Notes under the pieces: generated by a model
Told to the model about the DNA's origin: nothing
The model's database searches: none
What the model saw: only the letters and a program-made list of their open reading frames with translations
Translations under genes and position numbers: made by a program
Shown here: one piece after another, positions 53,938 through 62,385 of the stretch
Numbering within the stretch: the first letter of the stretch is position 1
How the letters are laid out: each line of letters begins with the position of its first letter
NCBI RefSeq assembly: GCF_000622365.1
Contig: NZ_JASC01000001.1
Coordinates: 124,001-188,000 of the forward strand
Origin: Sulfitobacter noctilucae
GTDB taxonomy: Bacteria; Pseudomonadota; Alphaproteobacteria; Rhodobacterales; Rhodobacteraceae
Length of the DNA stretch: 64,000 nucleotides
Reading direction: 5' to 3'

Positions 53938-56705
53938 CAGTTCTGGGCGGCATCGGATTTACCGCACCCTGGCTTCTGGCGGCTCTCTTGGCGTTGCCGA
54001 TCCTGTGGTTGATCCTGCGGGCCGTGCCCCCGGCCCCGATCCGCCGCCGCTTTCCCGGCGTGGCGCTTCTTTTGGGTCTCAGCGACGACGAGACCGTATC
54101 AGACCGCACGCCATGGTGGCTGTTATTGCTGCGGATGTTGGCGGTTGCCGCGATCATACTGGGTCTTGCCGGGCCGGTCCTGAACCCCGAAGTCGATCAG
54201 GCCGAAGGCAATGGCCCCCTGTTAATCGTGCTTGATGGCACATGGGCCGGTGCCACCCGCTGGCCGGAACAGACACAGGCGATCGAGGCACAGCTGACCC
54301 GTGCCAGCCGCGCCGAACGCCCCGTGGGTTTTCTGGCGCTCAGCCGCCCGGATGCGCCTGCGTTCCAATCTGCTGACGTTTGGCGCAGCCGGTTGACCGG
54401 TTTCACGCCTGCCGCCTGGCAACCTTCGCAGGAAAACATCGACCGCTCGGTCGAGATCATGGCGGAACTGGATGCATTTGACACCCTGTGGTTCAGCGAT
54501 GCGCTGGAGTATGAGGGCCGAGATCGCGTTCTGAGCGCCATGCAGGCGCAGGGCAGTGTTGAGGTCTATCAAACCGCCGCCAACGTGCTGGCCATCGCTC
54601 CCGCCACCTACGAAGACAGCCTTGTCAAACTGAGCGTGACCCGTGCGGCCCCCGGTCTGGCGCGAGAGGTCGTGATCCGCGCCGAAGGCCGCGATCCAGC
54701 TGGCAATGCGCGTATTCTGGCAACCGCCACAGCGGCGTTTGACCAAAGCGCGACTAGGGCAACGGCCGAGCTTTCCCTTCCCTCCGAACTGCGCGCCCGG
54801 ATCACCGGCTTCACAATTGCGGGGCAACGTTCCGCCGGGGCGGTATCTTTGGTGGATGATGCCTTGCGTCGCCGCGAAGTGGCGCTGATCGGGGCAGGCA
54901 ATGACCGCGAAGGCCTGCAACTGCTGGCCCCCCTCCACTATATCGAACAGGCATTGGCCCCGACGGCAGACCTGATCGACGGGTCCATCGCAGATGTCCT
55001 TCCGGCCAACCCCGATGTGATTGTCCTGGCCGATGTGGCCACCCTGGCCGAAGCCGAAGCGGCGCCGCTGCTTGAGTGGATCGAAGAAGGCGGCATGCTG
55101 GTCCGTTTTGCCGGGCCGCGCGTCGCTGCAAGCGACATCAGCCGCTTTGACGAAGATCCACTGATGCCGGTGCGCTTGCGGGCCGGTGGCCGCAGCGTTG
55201 GCGGCGCGATGAGTTGGGGTGAGCCAAAATCTCTTGATGCCTTCAAAGAAACCTCGCCCTTTTTTGGGCTGAATATACCGGATGACGTTGTAGTATCTGC
55301 ACAAGTGGTCGCACAGCCGGATCCCACATTAGCGAACCGCGTGATTGCCTCGCTCAGCGACGGCACGCCGCTGGTCACGCGCAAGACGCTGGGCCAAGGC
55401 CAGATCGTGCTTTTTCACGTAACCGCTACGGCCGAATGGTCGACACTGCCGCTATCTGGCTTGTTTGTCGAAATGATGGAGCGGCTGGCGGTGTCCTCTG
55501 CTGCGGCATCGCCCGATGCGGGGGATCTTGCAGGCACGACTTGGACACCCGAACGTGTGATGGACGGCTACGGTGCTTTGTCGGATGCAGGCACGCTTCC
55601 GGGCGTGGACGGGGCAGATCTGATTGGTGCGCCTGCCGGTCCGGCCTTGCGCCCCGGTATTTATCGGTCCGGCGATCGGCGGCTGGCCCGAAATGTCTTT
55701 CGTGCTGATGATACGCTAACGCCCGCGACATGGCCCTCGGATGTGCCGGTGCGCGGCCTTGCCGTCGCCCCTGAACAGCCCGTGGCGGGTTGGCTGCTAA
55801 GCCTTTCCATATTGCTTTTGCTGGCCGATGTGGTCGCGTCCTTGGCGCTATCGGGTCGGCTTCTGAACCGCGGCAATACAGCAGCGTTGATCCTGGCGGC
55901 ACTTCTGGTACCCGGCTTTGCGCCTCAAGCGAATGCCCAAACCGAGGCAGATGAATTTGCACTAGGTGCCACAACCGAGGTGACACTGGCGCATGTCTTG
56001 ACCGGTGACCCGCGCGTGGACGAGGTCGCGGCCGCCGGGCTTCAAGGACTGTCCGACACGCTGTTCTTCCGCACCTCTATCGAACCGGCACCACCAACGG
56101 CGGTTGACCTTGAAACGGATGAACTGGCGTTCTTTCCCATCCTTTATTGGCCTGTCACTCCTGACCAGCCACGCCCTTCGGCGGAAGCCTATACCAAGTT
56201 GAACGATTACCTCCGCTCGGGCGGGTTAATCCTGTTTGATACGCGGGATGCAGATATCGCCGGCTTCGGTGCGGCCAGCCCGAATGGGCGCAAGCTGCAA
56301 GACCTTGCCGCACCTCTGGACATCCCACCGATGGAGCCTCTGCCGGGCGACCATGTGCTTACCCGCACCTTTTACCTCCTGCAGGACTTTCCGGGCCGCC
56401 ATAATTCCCGCGATGTTTGGGTCGAGGCGGCACCCCCCAATGCCGAACAGATCGAAGGGATGCCGTTCCGCAATCTCAACGACGGGGTGACACCCGTGGT
56501 AATCGGCGGCAACGACTGGGCTGCGGCTTGGGCCGTGCGCAGCGATGGTAGTCCTTTGGTGCCGATCGGGCGCGGCTATGCCGGCGAACGGCAGCGCGAA
56601 CTTGCCAACCGTTTTGGCGTGAACTTGATCATGCATGTGCTGACGGGCAATTATAAATCAGATCAGGTGCATGTGCCTGCTCTTCTGGATCGGCTGGGAC
56701 AATGA
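53934..56705 (+). CDS. DUF4159 membrane protein with BatA-like N-terminus
   Basis: A 923-residue protein. The N-terminus has BatA-type helices (PWLLAALLALPILWLILRA and a second near 60-82), followed by a degenerate VWA-like region (LLIVLDGTWAGATRW). A glutamine-amidotransferase-like domain spans about 310-530 (VIVLADVATL, GGMLVRFAGPR). Two more membrane segments lie near 620-660, and a C-terminal DUF4159 domain runs from about 690 (FFPILYWPVTPDQPRPS, GGLILFDTRDA). Most of the mass is likely periplasmic. It is coupled to its neighbours by four-base overlaps on both sides. Confidence 0.88.
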   Translation: MTVLGGIGFTAPWLLAALLALPILWLILRAVPPAPIRRRFPGVALLLGLSDDETVSDRTPWWLLLLRMLAVAAIILGLAGPVLNPEVDQAEGNGPLLIVLDGTWAGATRWPEQTQAIEAQLTRASRAERPVGFLALSRPDAPAFQSADVWRSRLTGFTPAAWQPSQENIDRSVEIMAELDAFDTLWFSDALEYEGRDRVLSAMQAQGSVEVYQTAANVLAIAPATYEDSLVKLSVTRAAPGLAREVVIRAEGRDPAGNARILATATAAFDQSATRATAELSLPSELRARITGFTIAGQRSAGAVSLVDDALRRREVALIGAGNDREGLQLLAPLHYIEQALAPTADLIDGSIADVLPANPDVIVLADVATLAEAEAAPLLEWIEEGGMLVRFAGPRVAASDISRFDEDPLMPVRLRAGGRSVGGAMSWGEPKSLDAFKETSPFFGLNIPDDVVVSAQVVAQPDPTLANRVIASLSDGTPLVTRKTLGQGQIVLFHVTATAEWSTLPLSGLFVEMMERLAVSSAAASPDAGDLAGTTWTPERVMDGYGALSDAGTLPGVDGADLIGAPAGPALRPGIYRSGDRRLARNVFRADDTLTPATWPSDVPVRGLAVAPEQPVAGWLLSLSILLLLADVVASLALSGRLLNRGNTAALILAALLVPGFAPQANAQTEADEFALGATTEVTLAHVLTGDPRVDEVAAAGLQGLSDTLFFRTSIEPAPPTAVDLETDELAFFPILYWPVTPDQPRPSAEAYTKLNDYLRSGGLILFDTRDADIAGFGAASPNGRKLQDLAAPLDIPPMEPLPGDHVLTRTFYLLQDFPGRHNSRDVWVEAAPPNAEQIEGMPFRNLNDGVTPVVIGGNDWAAAWAVRSDGSPLVPIGRGYAGERQRELANRFGVNLIMHVLTGNYKSDQVHVPALLDRLGQ

Positions 56706-58744
56706 CCGCAACACTCGTCTATGATCCACTGATCCCCACGTCGCTGCTGATCGTGGTGACGATCATTGCGTTGCTGGGCTTGATCCTTGCCATCTTGCGA
56801 GGGTTGAACGGCTGGCCGCTGCGCGGGTTGGCGGCCTTGGTGGTGCTGGGCGCATTGGCCAACCCTTCCTATCAGCAGGAAGACCGCGCCCCGCTGAGCG
56901 ATATCGTTCTGCTGGTCGAAGACCAAAGCGCGAGCCAACGGCTGGGCAACCGCGCCGGGCAAAGTACAGAGGCGGCGGATACGCTGGCTGCGCAGATTGC
57001 TGCCCGCTCCAATACCGAAGTGCGGCGGGTGTCCGTGCCCGATGGCGCGGGTGATGCAGGCACCGAACTCATGACCGCCATCGCGGATGCCCTCGCCGAA
57101 GAGCCACGCGCGCGGGTCGCTGGCATTCTGGCAATCAGTGACGGGCGTGTGCATGACGCCGATCTGCCCCTTGATCTGCCTGCGCCCATGCATTTGCTTA
57201 TGACGGGCGAAGAAACGGATTGGGACCGCCGCCTGAGTGTCCGCAACGCGCCTGCCTTTGCCATCATTGGCGAACCTGTGACCCTCACGTTACGCATCGA
57301 CGATCTGGGGGCTGCGCCAGCGGGCGAGGACCTTGCACCGCTTGAGATTTCAATTGACGGAGAGCCGGCACAGACCTTTCGCGTGCCGATTGGACAGGAT
57401 CTTGAGCTGCCAATCACCCTGCCCCATGGCGGGCGCAACGTGATCCGGTTTTCCCTGCCCGAAGCCGAGGGCGAGTTGACTGACCGCAACAATACCGCGC
57501 TGATCCAGATGAACGGGGTGCGCGACCGCCTGAGTGTGTTGCTGGTCAGCGGAGAGCCGCATCCCGGCGGGAGAACGTGGCGTAACCTGCTGAAATCAGA
57601 CAGTTCTGTCGATCTGGTACATTTCACTATCCTGCGCCCGCCGGAAAAGCAGGATGGGGTGCCGGTGAACGAGTTGTCGCTGATCGCTTTTCCGACACGC
57701 GAATTGTTTATGGAAAAGATCGAGGATTTCGATCTGATTATCTTTGACCGTTATCAGCGGCGTGGTATTCTGCCGTCACTCTACCTCGATAACGTGGCAA
57801 ATTATGTGCGCAATGGCGGCGCGGTTCTGGTCGCCGCCGGTCCGGACTTTGCCGCCGCCGATAGTATTTATCGGTCACCACTGGGCAGCGTTTTACCCGC
57901 CAATCCGACAGCGCGGGTCATTGAAGAACCCTATTTGCCCAAGGTTACCGATCTGGGAGAGCGGCATCCTGTGACAACGAACATGCCGGATGGCGGCGAT
58001 TGGGGCCGCTGGTTGCGTCAGATTGATGTCTCCGATCCCCAAGGCAATGTGGTGATGGAGGGCGTCGATGGGAGGCCCCTTCTGGTGCTGAACCGGGTGG
58101 AGGAAGGGCGCGTTGCCCTGCTGGCGTCGGATCACGCATGGCTGTGGAGCCGTGGATATGAGGGCGGCGGACCGCAGTTGGAACTGCTGCGCAGGCTCGC
58201 CCACTGGATGATGAAAGAGCCGGAGCTGGAAGAGGAGGCGTTGACCGCAAACGCCGATGGTCAATCCATGCGCATCACGCGGCGGACCTTGGAAGCCACG
58301 GTGCCACCCGTCACAGTGACAGCCCCCGATGGCAGCGTAATCGAAGTGCCCCTGACCGAAAATAGCGCAGGTGTGTTCGAAGGCACCTATCAAGGGCCGG
58401 AGATTGGGCTGTACCGCTTGGACAACGGCGATCAAACAGCGGTGATCGGCCTTGGCCCCGCCGCCCCGCGAGAATTTGTTGAAACGATTGCCAGCGCCGA
58501 CGCGCTTAATCCGCTTGTAAGCGCACAGCGTGGCGGTGTTGCACGGGTCGAAGAAGGCCTTCCGCGTGTGCGCGATGTCCGGGTCGGGCGACCCGCTGCC
58601 GGCCGTGGATGGATCGGGATCACGCCGCGTGGTGCTTATGAGACCCGTGACATCCGGCAGACGGCAATCCTGCCGGGATGGCTCGTTTTGCTCCTTTCGG
58701 CGGGGTTGATCACCGCTGCATGGCTGCGCGAAGGACGTCGTTAA
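56702..58744 (+). CDS. large membrane protein with amidotransferase-like domain, MoxR operon
   Basis: A 680-residue protein with two N-terminal membrane helices (about 10-60), a VWA-like region lacking a clear metal motif (SDIVLLVEDQSASQRLGNRA), a beta-rich middle and a class I glutamine-amidotransferase-like domain (DLIIFDRYQRRGILP, NGGAVLVAAGPDF). A C-terminal helix (GWLVLLLSAGLITAAWL) near 655-675 precedes a basic tail. The catalytic cysteine expected of a true amidotransferase is not evident. With the DUF4159 protein it probably forms the envelope part of a MoxR-driven complex. The 3' end overlaps the convergent NicO gene. Confidence 0.82.
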   Translation: MTATLVYDPLIPTSLLIVVTIIALLGLILAILRGLNGWPLRGLAALVVLGALANPSYQQEDRAPLSDIVLLVEDQSASQRLGNRAGQSTEAADTLAAQIAARSNTEVRRVSVPDGAGDAGTELMTAIADALAEEPRARVAGILAISDGRVHDADLPLDLPAPMHLLMTGEETDWDRRLSVRNAPAFAIIGEPVTLTLRIDDLGAAPAGEDLAPLEISIDGEPAQTFRVPIGQDLELPITLPHGGRNVIRFSLPEAEGELTDRNNTALIQMNGVRDRLSVLLVSGEPHPGGRTWRNLLKSDSSVDLVHFTILRPPEKQDGVPVNELSLIAFPTRELFMEKIEDFDLIIFDRYQRRGILPSLYLDNVANYVRNGGAVLVAAGPDFAAADSIYRSPLGSVLPANPTARVIEEPYLPKVTDLGERHPVTTNMPDGGDWGRWLRQIDVSDPQGNVVMEGVDGRPLLVLNRVEEGRVALLASDHAWLWSRGYEGGGPQLELLRRLAHWMMKEPELEEEALTANADGQSMRITRRTLEATVPPVTVTAPDGSVIEVPLTENSAGVFEGTYQGPEIGLYRLDNGDQTAVIGLGPAAPREFVETIASADALNPLVSAQRGGVARVEEGLPRVRDVRVGRPAAGRGWIGITPRGAYETRDIRQTAILPGWLVLLLSAGLITAAWLREGRR

Positions 58745-59658
58745 AGCGCGCGCAACAGTAGACCGGTGGCCAGCAGAGCCACGGTGAGACCCGCCACAAA
58801 CTCGACGGCTGCGCCAGCGCGCGCCACTTGCGGTGATCCACTTAGACCTGCAAGCATACCGCCTCGCAATGATCCTGCTGCGAGGCCCACGAATATCGTG
58901 ATCAGCGCTGTGCCAAAGGCCATCGCAAAGGCACCTGCAATGCCAAGGCCACCAATGCCCATCTGCCATGTGATGATCAGGACAAAAAGCGCCCCCGTAC
59001 AAGGCCGCATCGCAATACCGCCAATCAGGACCAGTGCCTCGCGCAGGGTGGTCGCCTGCTGCACTTCTTCCAGAGAGGGGCCGTGGGCGTGCCCACAACT
59101 GGCACAGACTGCGCTGTCACCCTCATGTGCATGATCATGTCCGTGGTCATGGGCATGATCATGGTGCTTCGGCAAGAGCTTGCGCTGACCCCGCCACATC
59201 AGCCAAAGTCCGATCAATCCAATTGCGGCATAGCTGAGCGGTGCCATCACCGCTTCGGTCACATCCACCATCGCCTGACGTCCAAGATTGAGCAGCAAAA
59301 CACCCGTATAGACCAAAACAACCGCAGTGACCGCCTGCCCTAGCGAGGCGGCGAGCGCGATCAGCGAGAGGCGCAGCATCGGCACCTTGCGGCCAAATCC
59401 GTAGCCACCAATCAGAACCTTCCCGTGCCCCGGCCCCGCCGCATGGACCAGACCATAGGCAAAACACCCCCCCAGCAGCGCGATTATCGCGCCGCTTTCG
59501 CCGCCGCGTATCTGGCGCAATGATCCTGCGATGCCGTTCTGAAAATCGCGCTGTTGAAGCGCCGCCCAATAGCCCAGCCTGTCAAAGCCGCCGCTGAACC
59601 AAAGCCAGCCCAGCACAGCAATCACAACAAGCGCGGCAATGCTCAGGAAATATCGCAT
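58741..59658 (-). CDS. nickel/cobalt-type transporter, NicO/RcnA family
   Basis: A 305-residue membrane protein. An N-terminal helix leads to the family motif GLVHAAGPGHGKVLIGGY with its histidines; a cytoplasmic loop is extremely histidine-rich (HHDHAHDHGHDHAHE) and is followed by CASCGHAHG, a metal-binding cysteine pair. The last third has GGIAMRPCTGALFVLI. The family moves nickel, cobalt or zinc; direction and metal are undecided. Start 59658 lies inside the end of the DUF1007 gene, so the two are coupled. Confidence 0.9.
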   Translation of the reverse strand: MRYFLSIAALVVIAVLGWLWFSGGFDRLGYWAALQQRDFQNGIAGSLRQIRGGESGAIIALLGGCFAYGLVHAAGPGHGKVLIGGYGFGRKVPMLRLSLIALAASLGQAVTAVVLVYTGVLLLNLGRQAMVDVTEAVMAPLSYAAIGLIGLWLMWRGQRKLLPKHHDHAHDHGHDHAHEGDSAVCASCGHAHGPSLEEVQQATTLREALVLIGGIAMRPCTGALFVLIITWQMGIGGLGIAGAFAMAFGTALITIFVGLAAGSLRGGMLAGLSGSPQVARAGAAVEFVAGLTVALLATGLLLRAL

Positions 59659-60293
59659 GTCACCACCACGGTCGAGGTTAACAGAACGCCGAGGTCCGGC
59701 ATCGCGGCCCATTCCTCATCGGTCATGAAAGCGTCCATCTGGTTCAACTGGTCACCCATCGCGGCCAGACCCGCCGCGACATCCGGCACCTCGATCCGTT
59801 TGCCACAAGCATCAGACCCTTCTATCTGCACTGGAAGCGTGATGTCATAGGCCGTGTAATAGGTTTTGTCGTAGGGTTTCACTTCGATCACGCCGGCCTC
59901 TTCCGCACCACTGACGCGACGCACATGGGTCGTGGTGATGCGACCGTCGGCATAAACCGCCGTCGCCTGCATGGGGCCAGACAACGCAAGCGGTGCACCA
60001 TCTTGCAAGATCACCAGATCGCCGTTGAACCCCTCACTCCAGTTCATATCGAAGCCCTGAAGATCGGCCTGTTCAGCTTCGGTCAGGACACCGTCAAAGT
60101 CGGGATCAAGGCCGCGATCCTCGGTGATAAGCAAAGAATAGAGGTCGTCATAGGCCCATGTCATGCGTACTTCGATCAGGCGGTTCTGATCATCGAACCG
60201 CAGATCGAGGCCGGTATCCACGAAGATATGCGGATGCGCCGTCAGCGGCAGCGCCGACAGCACCAGTAGGATAAGGGAGAGCGCATGTTTCAT
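59643..60293 (-). CDS. DUF1007 periplasmic protein with an EF-hand-like loop
   Basis: A 216-residue secreted protein (signal peptide ending LTA, residue 19). The mature protein begins HPHIFVDT, two histidines typical of DUF1007, whose genes usually sit beside NicO-type transporters as here. Residues 63-74 (DPDFDGVLTEAE) match the canonical EF-hand loop D-x-D-x-D-G-x-L-x-x-x-E. It probably binds the transported metal in the periplasm. No clear Zur or Nik operator is seen in the 67 bases upstream. Confidence 0.88.
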   Translation of the reverse strand: MKHALSLILLVLSALPLTAHPHIFVDTGLDLRFDDQNRLIEVRMTWAYDDLYSLLITEDRGLDPDFDGVLTEAEQADLQGFDMNWSEGFNGDLVILQDGAPLALSGPMQATAVYADGRITTTHVRRVSGAEEAGVIEVKPYDKTYYTAYDITLPVQIEGSDACGKRIEVPDVAAGLAAMGDQLNQMDAFMTDEEWAAMPDLGVLLTSTVVVTCDIS

Positions 60294-60360
60294 AACGTTG
60301 AGATATATCATGCCATCCCGCACAACAAGATTTGCCAGCGACCGCACCGGCATAATCCCG

Positions 60361-62385
60361 CTATTGCAATTGCACGGAAACGGAAGCGGAGCGTCCCTTG
60401 GCATCTACCACTGTGATGCGGGAAAAACCCGGCTCTACCAGCGGGAGCAACGCGTCGTGACGGTGAAGATTCGTCAGCACAGGCGCACCATCCAACAGCA
60501 CGCTGAACGGAGAGACGCCCGCCCCGAATTTCAGCGCAACACCTTCACCGTCCCGCTGCAAAACCGCCCCATCCGGCGGGAAGTCCACACGCGGGGCATC
60601 GGCAGGGGCGCTGAACACGGCATTGCGCGGTCGAAAGCGCTGCAAAGGCTGAGGCAGGGATGCTGTGCTTAGCATCAAAGTCTCGGGCGGTGGTGGAGGC
60701 AGAGGCGTCGGGCGGCTGCCCAGAAGATTGAACGCCTCGAACAGAACGGGAGCTGCCAGATCACCCCCGAACGCCCCTGGCACCGGGGTTCCTTCAGGGC
60801 GTCCCAGCCAGAGCCCTATTACATGTGCGCCATCAAAACCGATCGCCCAGGCATCGCGGTGGCCGTAGGACGTGCCCGTTTTATACGCAATTTGACCGCC
60901 GCGCCGTCCGTATCCCTGCGGTGGCGTCAGCGCAGCAAGGATATGTCCCACCTGCCAGGCGGCACTTTCGGAGACCATACGCTGGCCGCGTTGTTCCGCG
61001 ACGCCACGCTGCCAGATCAGGGGTTGGCCCTGCCCCCCCTGCGCCAGCCCGGCGTAAAGCTGCACGAGATCATTCAGCGTGACACCGACGCCGCCCAAAG
61101 CGACGGCCAGCCCCGCCGTTCCGCTGGGAAGCTGAGGAGCAGCACCCCCCTTGCGCAGCATCGCCATCAGGCGGGCCGGACCGAGTTCCTGCGTCAAAAG
61201 GACAGGCGGTATATTGAGCGAGAGTTGCAGCGCCTCGCGCACCGTCAGCTCGCCCCGAAACCGCCCGTCAAAGTTCTGGGGTGCATAGCGGCCGAATACC
61301 ACTGGTGAATCATTGATCAAGGTATCGGGATGCGCCAACCCCTCGTCAAAGGCCATCGCGTAGATGAAGGGTTTCAATGTCGATCCGGGCGACCGCAGGG
61401 CGCGGGTCATATCGACAAAGCCCTGCCTGCCCTCTGCCGCGCCGTAGACCGGTGCGCTGACGGAGGCGAGCACCTCTGAAGTGCGGTGATCCGCCACCAC
61501 CACCGCTGCGGAAACGCCGCGCATCTGGCCTTGCACAGCGCGCCTGATCAACCCTTCCATCTGGTTCTGCACAACTGCATCAAGCGTAAGGTCATGGTGC
61601 CCGGCCAGCGGATTGGCCTTAACCAGATGATCGGCCAAATGCGGCGCGAGCCGAACGAAAGGTAGCATTTGATCTGGCACCGGCGCTAGATGCGTCCGTT
61701 CTGGCGCGTTGACGCGGTTCAACACCCTTGCGCGGGCTGCTGTGGCTGCTTGGGGGTGGCGGTCCGGACGGCGGGCTTCGGGCGCTTGGGGCAATGCTAC
61801 CAGCAAAGCCATCTCTGCCGGGGTCAAGCGTGCCGGCTCCTTGCCAAACCACACCAGTGCGCCCGCTCGCAGCCCTTCCACCGCGCCACCATAGGGGGCG
61901 TGTGCGAGGTAGAGCTCAAGTATCTCACGCTTGCCCAGCCGCCGTTCCAGCGCCAGTGCCACCCGCATTTGTCGCAACTTGCCTCGCCAGCGACCGGTGC
62001 CCGAATTCTCCATCAGTCGGGCTACCTGCATGGTGAGCGTTGAACCACCAGAGACCACTTCGCCCTGCCACAACGCCTGTGCTGCTGCCCGCGCTAGTGC
62101 CAAGAGGTCAACGCCCGCATGGCTGAAGAAGCGTTTGTCCTCGTAAGAAATCAGCATATCAAGAAAGTCCGGGTCCACCTCAGGCAAGGCCAGCGCCAGC
62201 CGCACCCGCCCGTTTTCCACCGGAAAGACGCGCATCAAAGCGCCGTTTCGATCGCGTACTTCAACGGATGTTTCTACCAGAACCGGCGGCAGATCGGTGC
62301 GGGCGATCCAATTGTCCAGACGGTCACGCGAGGCCGCAAAAGCCCATAGGGCCAACACAAGGCCAAAGAGTGCCCAGCGGATCAT
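60361..62385 (-). CDS. pbpC: penicillin-binding protein 1C
   Basis: A 674-residue bifunctional murein synthase with a membrane anchor at residues 4-19. The glycosyltransferase glutamate is E82 in YEDKRFFSHAG, followed by SGGSTLTMQVAR. The transpeptidase has the serine in SPGSTLKPF, the S-x-N box in LSLNIPP and the K-T-G box in YKTGTSYG. A C-terminal BiPBP_C-type beta domain (VDFPPDGAVLQRDG) completes it. The start overlaps the alpha-2-macroglobulin stop by four bases, the standard yfhM-pbpC pairing. Confidence 0.95.
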   Translation of the reverse strand: MIRWALFGLVLALWAFAASRDRLDNWIARTDLPPVLVETSVEVRDRNGALMRVFPVENGRVRLALALPEVDPDFLDMLISYEDKRFFSHAGVDLLALARAAAQALWQGEVVSGGSTLTMQVARLMENSGTGRWRGKLRQMRVALALERRLGKREILELYLAHAPYGGAVEGLRAGALVWFGKEPARLTPAEMALLVALPQAPEARRPDRHPQAATAARARVLNRVNAPERTHLAPVPDQMLPFVRLAPHLADHLVKANPLAGHHDLTLDAVVQNQMEGLIRRAVQGQMRGVSAAVVVADHRTSEVLASVSAPVYGAAEGRQGFVDMTRALRSPGSTLKPFIYAMAFDEGLAHPDTLINDSPVVFGRYAPQNFDGRFRGELTVREALQLSLNIPPVLLTQELGPARLMAMLRKGGAAPQLPSGTAGLAVALGGVGVTLNDLVQLYAGLAQGGQGQPLIWQRGVAEQRGQRMVSESAAWQVGHILAALTPPQGYGRRGGQIAYKTGTSYGHRDAWAIGFDGAHVIGLWLGRPEGTPVPGAFGGDLAAPVLFEAFNLLGSRPTPLPPPPPETLMLSTASLPQPLQRFRPRNAVFSAPADAPRVDFPPDGAVLQRDGEGVALKFGAGVSPFSVLLDGAPVLTNLHRHDALLPLVEPGFSRITVVDAKGRSASVSVQLQ

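Noticed and set aside
60294..60360. Zur or NikR operator before the DUF1007/NicO pair
   Set aside because: Only a short ATATAT-type palindrome is present; nothing resembles the known operator consensus.
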